Positions 49,901 through 58,500 of a stretch of 64,000 bases of DNA are shown here, piece by piece. The position numbers and the translations under genes are program-made. Below the pieces are notes generated by a model. That model saw only the letters and a list, made by a program, of their open reading frames with translations, was not told the origin of the DNA and did no database searches. This DNA is from Meloidogyne chitwoodi. Its lineage: Eukaryota; Nematoda; Chromadorea; Rhabditida; Meloidogynidae. How positions within the stretch are numbered: position 1 is the stretch's first letter; the number at the start of each line of letters is the position of its first letter. The DNA is taken from assembly GCA_015183035.1 (NCBI GenBank), contig JACZZP010000007.1, positions 1,054,001 through 1,118,000 of the forward strand, given 5' to 3'.

Positions 49901-52900
49901 ATTACCTCTAGTTTTCTCTTCTGCAAAATGCAAAGCACCGCAATGCATGCATTCAACATTCAAATCACTAAGTTTATTCTCAGTTGCTAATTCTAAACAA
50001 CCTGCTTGGTACTTTTGTACGGCAGGTTGCCCTCGATACTTTTTCTGTCTTATTCTCTTATCACTAAGTCTTTTTTCTCTTTCTTGGTCAGATTCAAGCG
50101 ATCTTTTGACCGCCATCCTCTGTCTATTTTTCTCGAGTCTAAGATTTCTAAAATTCTCATTCTCTTCAGATCGCAGAGACTGCTGTCTCGCTTTCTGACT
50201 AATTAATCTATTATTTCTAATATTCTCTTTCTCTTCAGATCGCAGAGACTGCTGTCTCGCTTTCTGACTAATTAATCTAGCATTTCTAAGATTCTCGTTC
50301 TCTTCAGATCGCAGAGACTGCTGTCTCGCTTTCTGACTAATTAATCTAAGATTTCTAATATTCTCATTCTCTTCAGATCGCAGAGACTGCTGTCTCGCTT
50401 TCTGACTAATTAATCTAACATTTATAGTATTCTCATCCTCAAGGGATCTCAGAGACTGATGTCTCTCTCTATCACTATTTAATCTAACATTTCTAATATG
50501 CTCAGGTTCCTCAGCACGACTCTTCCTTTTTCTTCTGGCATCACTGGAGCAGCAGAGTTCGTCGGCGTCATTGGAGCAGCAAGGTTCGTCGATTTCATTG
50601 GAACAGCAAGGTTCGTCGGCGTCCATATTAAAGCAATCCAGCAAAGAGCGTTGTTTATGTTTGTAGTGTTGACATGTAGTTGCGTTAAGACTGATCAAAA
50701 TATAGGGTTTTTATAGTATCCAAGTTCTAAGTTTATTTTCAAGTTTTAATTTCAAGTTTATAGCTTCAATTAAGACACTTTTATCGCCAAATCTTTCTTT
50801 TAATGTATCTACTGCAATCTTATAATTTTCATTCGTCAATATAAGATCAGAGACTGTATTTTTTGCTTCACCCTTCAGGCAATTAAACAAAAATTTCATT
50901 TTATCTATTTGGCTAAAATTTTGGTTGTCTATAGAGCTTTCAAAACTTTGCCAGAATGACATCCAATCATGAGGATCGCCATAAAATTCTGGTAATTGGA
51001 GTCTTGGTAACTGTACAGTCAATTCTCTTTGAACATTTGGAACTTCTTGATTATGTACCGAACTCGTTTCTGATGCATCTGAATTTCTTTGGAAGTTTAA
51101 TTCTTCAATTAAGTCTATTATTTCTCTGCCTTTTTCTATCCATTCATAAAAATGTTTATTTTCAACCTTATAGTTTTCATAACTCAAGGTTTCATTTGCT
51201 CTATCAACTGCTTCTAATTCTTTCAAGAAATTCAACCAAAGTTGATTTTTTTCATCTAAAGTCATTAGCATTTTCTGAATGCTTTTTCCATCATTAATCA
51301 ATGATTCTTTTTCATCATTATCTATTTCATTCTTTTTTAGAATTTTTTCAGCACTTTCTAATCTGTTTCTTAAACGTTTCAAGACAGGTCCTATCATTGC
51401 TTTGTAAGGTCCTGACATCATTAACTTTTTATTTCTTAATTCAATTTCGAAAATATTCTGTAAAATTCCAATACAAGTATTCTATTCAATTTTCAATACA
51501 AATATTCTTTTTCTAATTTATTTTCTGATACAAGTATTCAATTTCTAATACGAGTATTCTTTGACACAATTATCTTTTAAATTGCTACTACCAGTATTCT
51601 TTAAATACAATATTCAATTTCAATAAATTTTTCAAATTTATTTTCCAATTCAAATACAATTCAATACACGTTTAAAAATACTTTTACAGAATCGTTAACT
51701 ACGGGGCTCCACTTTTTGTTGCGAAACAAAAAATAAAAAACAAATAATCTTTCTTTTTCAAAATTTATTTCCTTTTTTTTAAAATACAATTTAAAGAACG
51801 AGAAGCTTATTTAAGAGAAAAAATATAACATCTTAAATATAGAAAAAAAGAAGGCGTATTTAAAAAGTACATAAATATAATCACCAAATATTTTTCATAA
51901 AAAAGGGCGTACTTAACAATTAAAGTAGAGAAAAATAAAAATACCAAAAAAAGAATTTAAAATCATCTTTTTTACAAAAAGATGATTAATGGAAAGAAAA
52001 ATAAAAAATTAAAAATGTCGCATTTAGCGACAATAATTAAATATATATTTATTTAATTAAAATAAATAATCTAATTAATTTATTAGTTTGTCAACAAAGT
52101 ATTTTTTATACAACACAACAAGTTAGTGGTATTGATATTTTAAAATCATATACACATTTTGCTGTTGTCGTTTCTGTTGATCAATGTGCAAGAACATGTC
52201 ATGAATTTAATTGTGATGTAAAAATAAATAAAATTTTAAAAATTTAATTAATTTAATTAACAAGATTGCAATTTTGGATCCAAATACTAGACATTGCCAA
52301 TTTAAGTAATTAATTAATTTATTTATTTTAATTAAAAACATTTAAGTCCTTCAACATCTTTTCGTTTATCATCTGAATGTCCTCAATGGCCTAATCAATT
52401 ATTTAAGTAAATAATTAATTAAAATAATATTTTAATTTAAAAATTTAGAAATAATGTAGTATTAGGTACTGAACTTATTAAAATTCAATGTATAACATGT
52501 CAGAGGAAAAAAAGTAAAAATATTTAATTTATTTATATTTAAAATAAATATATTTTAAAATAATAAATATTTTAAGAAAATATATTCTCACATAAATTAT
52601 TTTAAATATTTATTTTTAAATTAAATTATTATTTATAAATATTTATTTTTTTAAGAAAAAATAATATTTTTGTCAAATAATCCACAACAATCATTATCAT
52701 CTTCTTTTACTAATAATATACCTTCTCCTGGTTTTAATAGTCAACAACAAACTTTTGTTGTTTTAATTTTCATTTTTTAATTAATTTTTTATTTTTAAAG
52801 AATTTACGTCGTCCACAACAAGAACAACAATTTTCTCAATTTAATGGAAATAATAATAATAATAAAAATAATAATGAAATAATACAACGGTAAATATTTA

Positions 52901-53692
52901 AATTAAATTATTAATAATTAAAAAAATATTTAAATAATTAAACATCAGAACATTTTTTTTAATTATTTTATTTATTTTTAAAAATTTAAAAATAATATTT
53001 ATATTTTTTTAAATTCTTTACAGTGTTGCAAATGCTGCAAAAATATTAAATATTAACAATAATAATAATTTTGGAACAAATCCTCTTATTCGTCCAACTA
53101 TTAAATTATTGGGTAAAAAGACAGAATTACGTGATGGATTTAATAAATTTAATCGGTTTTTTTTAATTAAAAAAATTAATTTAAATTATTATTATTTTGA
53201 CATAATTTTATTTATTTTTAATATTTTATTAATTAATTAAAAAATAATTATTTTTAAAGAAAGTCTGTAGAAGATTATTTTGATTTTGAAAATAAAAACA
53301 ATAATTCTACTATAAATGAAAAACAAAAACAAAAAATAAAAGAAGTAACCTCATGGCGTGAAGGACATCCACAAGGCTTGAAATAATTTAAAAAAATAAG
53401 TAAATATAATATTTTTTTAATTTTCAGGAGAAGGTTTTTCTCCACTAAAAATAAATCCTTTAAGAAATTGGAGAAGACCTTTACCAATAAAAAATAATTT
53501 TGGAGAAGATAATACTCCTTTAGCACCTTTACAACCTATTTTTCATTCTACAGAGAGTTTATTACTGTAAATATTTATTTAAATTAAATTAAAATAAAAT
53601 AAATATTTTTAAATTTAAAAAGTAAAAGAATAGATGGAGGAATAACTACAGCTAATGAATTAAGAAGAAGAACAAAAAGAGAAAAAAAATAA
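43935..53692 (+). CDS. Secreted PAN/apple-domain protein, split by a transposon-filled intron
   Basis: Start ATG 43935 gives a hydrophobic signal peptide (MYYLNIIIIYFYIYFVKSKP). A long low-complexity region rich in Gln, Pro, Thr and Asn follows over six exons to 45154 (IASIRTG). The next exon begins at 52087 and joins in phase (RTG-V-CQQSIF). Four exons (52087-about 52525) form a PAN/apple-like module with eight cysteines: CQQSIFYTTQQV, SVDQCARTCHEFNCD, NTRHCQFNPS, SSECPQWPNQLF and IQCITCQRKK. Low-complexity exons (LRRPQQEQQFSQ, NNNNFGTNPL) follow to a basic end, RRRTKREKK and TAA 53690-53692. PAN modules bind protein or sugar, often in extracellular matrix or cuticle. Intron 45155-52086 (6.9 kb) contains the whole BEL/Helitron chimera. 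The intron after ...GHPQ (about 53376) needs a GC donor. The last exons are repeated at 62882-64000. Confidence 0.8.
45197..45449 (+). mobile_element. Helitron 5'-end fragment in plus orientation
   Basis: Begins A|TCTAATTATATAAAAGAG, followed by AATGTTTGTGTGTCTGTC, which resembles Helitron 5' ends (insertion after A, start TC). At 45292-45335 it carries TTGGATACTATATAAACC...TTTTTGATCA, closely matching the DNA just upstream of the Rep-helicase frame on the other strand (50723 down to about 50690). It also holds two to three copies of a GTTACGCCGTTTGGTTGTGGC unit (45350-45400). It stops where the minus-strand Helitron 3' hairpin begins. It is missing beside copy 2. Confidence 0.6.
45450..45489 (-). 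other. Helitron 3' terminus: hairpin plus CTAG, copy 1
   Basis: On the minus strand the stem GGCCGCC-GATA-GGCGGCC is followed seven bases later by CTAG and then T, the textbook Helitron 3' end (hairpin about 11 nt from CTRR, insertion before T). The full 40-bp segment is close to a perfect palindrome beginning and ending CTAG. The identical segment at 55071-55110 has unrelated DNA beyond CTAG apart from CA, which fixes the terminus. Confidence 0.9.
45490..45893 (-). other. Helitron 3' non-coding tail, copy 1
   Basis: AC-rich 3' region between the Rep-helicase stop and the terminal hairpin, with repeated ACAAAAAC/AAACATACAAA words. No open frame of note. Differences from copy 2 noticed here: 45495 A versus T at 55116, and 45613 C versus A at 55234. 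Confidence 0.7.
45894..50626 (-). pseudogene. Helitron Rep-helicase, copy 1, broken by a one-base deletion
   Basis: Rolling-circle transposase with Rep nuclease and Pif1-type helicase. From ATG 50626: acidic Cys motifs, five or so 23-residue repeats (RNLRLISQKARQQSLRSEE), a zinc motif (CMHCGALHFAEE), Helitron N-domain (YGGKLFQQYCVDEYV), HUH motif PHIHLLL (codons near 48596-48604), paired Tyr YLHKY (48152-48166), Walker A GPGGTGKT (about 47145), Walker B VFICDEAP and TGDFRQTLPI. Compared with copy 2, one C is missing between 46173 and 46174. The frame therefore ends early (AYIPQ, stop near 46169) and the last 91 or so residues, with TINKAQGQTLERVGIDLR and YVALSRAR (helicase motifs V-VI), lie in another frame (46136-45894). 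The open frame extends upstream of ATG to 50698 without another ATG. Confidence 0.92.
50140..50480. repeat. 69-bp tandem repeats encoding 23-residue units, copy 1
   Basis: The word CAGATCGCAGAGACTGCTG recurs at 50167, 50236, 50305 and 50374, exactly 69 bp apart, with a diverged unit on the 50440 side. Each unit encodes 23 residues of the form RN-x-RLISQKARQQSLRSEEN. The 23-residue period and basic character recall STPR (score-and-three) DNA-binding repeats. Confidence 0.85.
50711..51421 (-). CDS. Truncated BEL/Pao-type gag (DUF1759-like), copy 1
   Basis: 236 residues from ATG 51421 to TAA 50711-50713. A coiled-coil N-terminus (LKRLRNRLESAEKILKKNE) is followed by the gag core QLPRLQLPEFYGDPHDWMSF, WQSFESSIDNQ and LKGEAKNTVSDLILTNENY, then ALKERFGD-like TLKERFGDKS, a recognisable BEL/Pao gag signature. 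It stops soon after, before any nucleocapsid zinc knuckle. The last residues (TWIL) are encoded by Helitron sequence across the junction at about 50723, so the stop codon is not a gag stop. It ends 85 nt upstream of the Rep-helicase ATG on the same strand. A structural retroelement fragment, not an active element. Confidence 0.85.
   Translation of the reverse strand: MMSGPYKAMIGPVLKRLRNRLESAEKILKKNEIDNDEKESLINDGKSIQKMLMTLDEKNQLWLNFLKELEAVDRANETLSYENYKVENKHFYEWIEKGREIIDLIEELNFQRNSDASETSSVHNQEVPNVQRELTVQLPRLQLPEFYGDPHDWMSFWQSFESSIDNQNFSQIDKMKFLFNCLKGEAKNTVSDLILTNENYKIAVDTLKERFGDKSVLIEAINLKLKLENKLRTWIL
51422..51716 (-). other. BEL leader and primer-binding-like site, copy 1
   Basis: Between LTR and gag. 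Just inside the LTR, on the minus strand, AAAAG is followed by TGGAGCCCCGTAGTTAAC, a TGG-starting candidate tRNA primer site. The leader then carries several ATACAAGTATT / ATACGAGTATT words (51465-51600), a near-palindromic repeat of unknown role. Confidence 0.55.
51717..52032 (-). repeat. Solo 5' LTR of the BEL/Pao-type element, copy 1
   Basis: A 316-bp block with TG...CA ends on the minus strand: TGTCGC at the 5' end and GCAACA at the 3' end, imperfect 6-bp inverted repeats as in LTRs. It is followed at five bases by a TGG primer-like site and then gag. The outer edge starts with a small hairpin, TGTCGCTAAATGCGACA. No matching 3' LTR is in the window, so no LTR-pair identity or target duplication can be measured. 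Boundaries are inferred. Confidence 0.6.
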
Positions 53693-55070
53693 TTTAAATT
53701 AAAATAAAATAATTGGTTAGTAAATATTTAAATTTTATTTAAAAATTAATTTTTAGTTAATAAAAAAAGAAAGAAAATTGTTAAATAGATTTTTTGATTT
53801 ATTTTTTATTTTAATTTTATAAATAAATTTAATTATTTATTAATAGAATATAAGGATATTATTTCTTTTTATTAATTTTTTAAGGAAAATAATAATAAAA
53901 AAGTATATTTATTATTTAAATAATATCTTTATTTATTATTTTCTTTTTTTAGCTTTTTATATTTTTTTAACCTTTAAATATAATTAATAGTAATATATAT
54001 ATTTTCTAATTATTAGATTTTTTATTTCATGAATAACTTTTTAATCTTTACCCTATTATTTTTTTATATTTTTTTCCTTATTTTTTTTGCTAATTCACTT
54101 TCTTTTTTTTTTAAATGTTTTTTATTTATTTTTTATTTTGTTGGCAACACCACACTCTTAATATATTTATTTTATTTAAATAAAAAAGAAGGTTCAATCA
54201 TCTAAAATTTATTTTTTATATTATGACTATTTAAAAGCTCTTTTATTTAAATAAATAATTTTAAGAAAATGTCACACGCTAATTTATAAAAATGAAAGAA
54301 AAAATAAATTGTTTTTTTAAATAAATATATACTTTTAATTATTTTATTTTTAAATTCTTTCTTTTCCTAATATTTGATATTAATTTTAACTTGAAATCCT
54401 CTAATGATAATCCTTTTTTAGAGAGTAATATTTATAAAATTTATTAAAAAAAAATATTTTCTAATTTTTTAGAATAAAGAAAAAGCAATCTTTGTTTTAT
54501 GATGCTCTAAAAAATAACAAAAATAATTATTTTTAAGCATAAAGTTTTGTGAAAGTAAAAAAAAATTTAAACTATCAAAATATAATATAATCTTTTTTAT
54601 TAAATAAAAGTTTAATTTTAAAATGTTTTATAAAAATATATAAATATATTTATTTATTTATTTAATTATTTAATTATATTTAAATTAATTTTTTAAATTT
54701 TAATATTTAATTTATATTTTCAATTAATTTTAAATTAATTATTTAATTACATTATTTTATTTTATTTATTTTTTTTACCTTTTTATCAATCTTTTGCTTC
54801 CTATTTTTGTATTTAAAAAGCAAGTTTTTGTTAATTATTCACTTTTTTTTCATTGAAAATTTTATTTTATTTTTGTAAGAAATTAAGAGTTTTTATTTAA
54901 TTGATAGTTTATTTTATATAATAAATTATATTTTATTTTTATTTAAAATAATTAAAAATAAAAAAGTAAAATGCTATTTTAAATTAATTATTAAATTACA
55001 AATAAATTAATTATTATATTTTAATAATTCCAAATATTACTAAAAAATATAATTTTTATTTATTTATACA
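53693..55070. other. Spacer between the PAN gene and Helitron copy 2
   Basis: AT-rich 3' flank of the PAN gene, about 1.4 kb, with no gene seen. Helitron copy 2 begins directly at 55071. If the block is a simple tandem duplication, this spacer should recur beyond 64000. Confidence 0.55.
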
Positions 55071-55110
55071 CTAGCGGAGTAGGCCGCCTATCGGCGGCCT
55101 TCTTCGCTAG
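55071..55110 (-). other. Helitron 3' terminus: hairpin plus CTAG, copy 2
   Basis: Identical 40-bp palindromic terminus to 45450-45489, with minus-strand CTAG followed by T. The flank (TATTTATACA on the plus strand) is PAN-gene 3' spacer, giving a second independent view of the element end. Confidence 0.9.
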
Positions 55111-55514
55111 CAAAATCACACAAACTTTAAATCTTAACAATAAAAATATACAAACATTTGCAAAGAATAAAACAAAAACTCAAAAACATACAAAACACAA
55201 AACATCAATAAGAACATTCGAACATCAAAAAATATATAAACTTAGACAAAAATAAGAATCTATTAAAACTTTAAACAAAACCTTAATAAACTTAAATTAT
55301 AAAGTTGAAAAAAACAAATACAAAAACATTTTATTTAAAACAAAATAAATATACAATTAAAGTGATACAATAATAAAAGGTATAAACAAAAGGAAGGTAT
55401 ATATATGTTGTAAATGTATAATAAATATATTAAATAAAAAAATTTCAATACTTCTAATCTTTATCTCTATAACTCGCGTATGAAAATACGCCTATTTTTC
55501 TCAAAAAACTAAGC

Positions 55515-58500
55515 TCAGTCTCTTTCATCTAAAATTTCTTTATAAACTACATTCTTGACCTTTCGATCACTATTACTATTATCTAATTTAACTTTTATCA
55601 TATTCCAAGATCTAGCTCTCGAAAGAGCCACATACAATTGTCCATGTCCGAAGACCTCTTTTCTTAAATCTATTCCAACTCTCTCAAGGGTTTGTCCCTG
55701 AGCTTTATTAATCGTCATAGCAAAAGCTAGCACCAATGGGAATTGGTGTCTATGCAAATCAAACGGGTATTCCTCGGAACAACAAAGTGTTATTCGAGGT
55801 ATATACGCAGTTTGACCTGCCTTATCTCCAGTCAGAATCCTACAAACAATTAAGTTTGTATTCATCTCCTCAACTCTCATTCTTGTCCCATTACAGAGAC
55901 CTTTTTCTATATTCAAATTTCTAATTAACATAACAACTGCATTTCTCTTTAACTTTAGCTCATGCACTGAAAAACCATTAGGTCTCAGCGCATTCAAATA
56001 CTCATCTAAATACTCATTAACACGCTGTCGATTTTCATCTTCAGCGTGGTCAATGCTAGTATACAAAATCTCTTTTCCAGGTAACATTTCTAATACTTTA
56101 GTATTTATCTCAAATACATCTATATTCTTTGGTGCTAAAATGGCACTATTGGCCATTTCATCAAAATTCTCAGAATCAATACTATGAGCAAAAATCTCTT
56201 CGGCTAAATCACCGAAACTAATACACTCGGATGGTAATATAATGGAATCATTTTCATCATTCCATTTACCATTCCCTATTTCTATCAAATCTCTTGCAAA
56301 TTCTTGCTCTGTTTCCAGAGCTCTCATATTTCTAGATAACTTGTATTTCTTTGAAATACTCCAATACTCGCTTCTCTTAATGGTCGAATTGACCACCTCT
56401 GATCTCGTGGCATGTTTCTGAATTGGTAGGGTTTGACGAAAGTCACCCGTCCAAAGCATTACTTTACCACCAAATACTATATCATTATTCATGATCTCTT
56501 TTAACTTTTCATCTAGTGTTCTCAATGCACGCTTATTTATCATAGGCGCTTCATCGCATATGAACACCTCGGTTTCTTTCAATTCAATCCATGCCTTATT
56601 TCTAGGGCCAATGTTCGAATTGCTCATATCTAATGCTAATCCAAATCTATTATGCAAAGTCCTACCGGCAGGCATCAAAGTAGCTGCCATACCAGTAAAG
56701 GCCATAGTACAAATTTTCTTGTTTTCTCCTCTAAGAATATGAACAATTGTATTGTTCACATGGGTCTTACCTGTTCCACCTGGTCCACTTAAAAAGTAGA
56801 ACGCAGGCTCAAGAACAGGTCTATTAACTCTATTCATAATCTCATCAACTATTAATCTCTGCTCATCATACATAACATTATATGCAGATAAGCCTAATTC
56901 TTTTTCTTCTTTAGCATGGAATGCAGCTTCTACATCCTCCGCTAAATCTATTTGTTCCATGGTAGGAAAATCAGCAAGTGACTTCCCACCCTTTACAATA
57001 CTAATAGCTATTTCTCTATATGCTTTCGCATATGCTAAATCTACAGAAAAATTTCTAATGAAATCTTCTGCTAAAGAATCTCTAAACATCAACCAAAGCT
57101 CCTCCGGTTTTGCCGGATTGCAATGGACTAATATCAAAGCAAAAAAATCTCGCAATTTTCTAGGCATCTCAAAACTAATTGCCTCTTCCAAGGCTTTTTT
57201 CCACTCTTCATCATTTCTAATTAACCCGCGTTCAAGACATGCTTCAGAAAAAGTCGTACAGACCTTAACTAAGCCATCTGAACGCCTAATAGTCTTGAGC
57301 TCTTCATAAGAAGAAGCCCCTCTAACATTCAACAACAAAAGTCGTAGGTGGTACCGCTCTGGTTCTGCCGGTGATACTTTAACCATTCGACCAATTGCGT
57401 TAAAATGTTTCTTACGCTCATTCCATATACCTTTACTAAAGCAAAACTTTTCAGGCAACTGATGGTACAGTAAAGCCTTAGAAGAATCACTTCTCTTATT
57501 CAAATCAAAATAAGCTAATAACTCAGAACAATTTTTCGTTCTTTCTAATATCTCTTCCTGGGTCATAGACTCATCAAAATAACAAATTTGCTCGCCCTGT
57601 AAATGAACAGGCAGGGCCATAATACTATGACTTCTATCATACATAGGAAGTTCTAAAATTCTCCAGACTGCCTCTTGAGGACAGACATATCTAGCATCTA
57701 TAAACTCTTTAACTTCATCATGATCATTTCTAGTTTCTAATTCTAATCTTGCTCTATCCGGTGGTTTATGAACATACTTGTGCAAGTATTTCACCGAACT
57801 AATGCTATTAACTTTTTCAAGGTTAATGTGGCATCTAAATACTTTCAATAGATAAGGATTGTGAGGTACAACCCATCTATTGTCTAATTCTACTCTGTTT
57901 CCAGAGACTAATACTTCTACTTTTCTACCATCATCAGGTCTGGCGTATAACGTCAAACCTTTCTCTAAGACTAATGTCTTATCTTGAAATGCTTTAGGAT
58001 AACCCTTAGAGCATTTCCTAATACTTTTTCCATTTTCTATAATCTCTTCCATACATGGAGAGTTTGGATTCAAACTTCCGCATGGACCATGAATCATAAA
58101 TCTCTTTACTAAATCAAATAACTCAGTATCTCGTTCTGGTATTCTAGCACTAATACCTCTATTATCAACATCTTCCGATGTCAATAACTTATCCTCTTCG
58201 GAAAGAGTCAAAAGCAAATGAATATGAGGAAGGCCTCTGCCCTGATTTTCCACAGGATACATCCAGGCTATGACACTTCCAAATATCCTCATATTTACTA
58301 TTTGCTGCAAAACAGCCTTTACTTTCAAATAAAACACTCGAACAACCAAATCTGGTCGATCGCTAGATACTTGTTTATCAAACAAATTATTCTCAATCTC
58401 TAACCATCTAGGGTTACATGTCATAGTCAAGAAAAGATCTGGATTTCCAAACCTCCTGACTATGGCCATAGCATCTTGAAAATGCTTCTCAACATATCTA

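Larger units (their letters stand above)
45450..52032 (-). mobile_element. Chimeric BEL/Pao-Helitron element, copy 1
   Basis: Reading on the minus strand: LTR (52032-51717), primer-binding-like site, leader, truncated gag (51421-50711), junction near 50723, Helitron Rep-helicase (50626-45894), non-coding tail, 3' hairpin and CTAG end at 45450 followed by T. The Helitron's own 5' terminus (TC...) is absent; the BEL 5' half stands in its place. No BEL protease, reverse transcriptase, integrase or 3' LTR remains. It is inserted in an intron of the PAN gene. Copy 2 at 55071-62827 is nearly identical, so the fusion came before the duplication. Confidence 0.85.

Noticed and set aside
50140..50480. 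CRISPR-like regular repeats
   Set aside because: The 69-bp units are contiguous, lie in frame within a transposase gene and have no spacers. The genome is eukaryotic.
50627..50698. Upstream extension of the Rep-helicase frame (24 residues)
   Set aside because: It begins at a TTG codon, with no ATG before the upstream stop. The first ATG at 50626 (61421 in copy 2) is the better nuclear start.
46869..50716. Many plus-strand open frames opposite the Rep-helicase gene, repeated at 56491-61511
   Set aside because: They are antisense shadows of the transposase coding strand, with no family match and no start context of their own.
52016..52032. 17-bp palindrome TGTCGCATTTAGCGACA read as a terminator hairpin
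   Set aside because: It lies at the LTR outer edge in a eukaryotic intron. It is better explained as the LTR terminus and its local inverted repeat.
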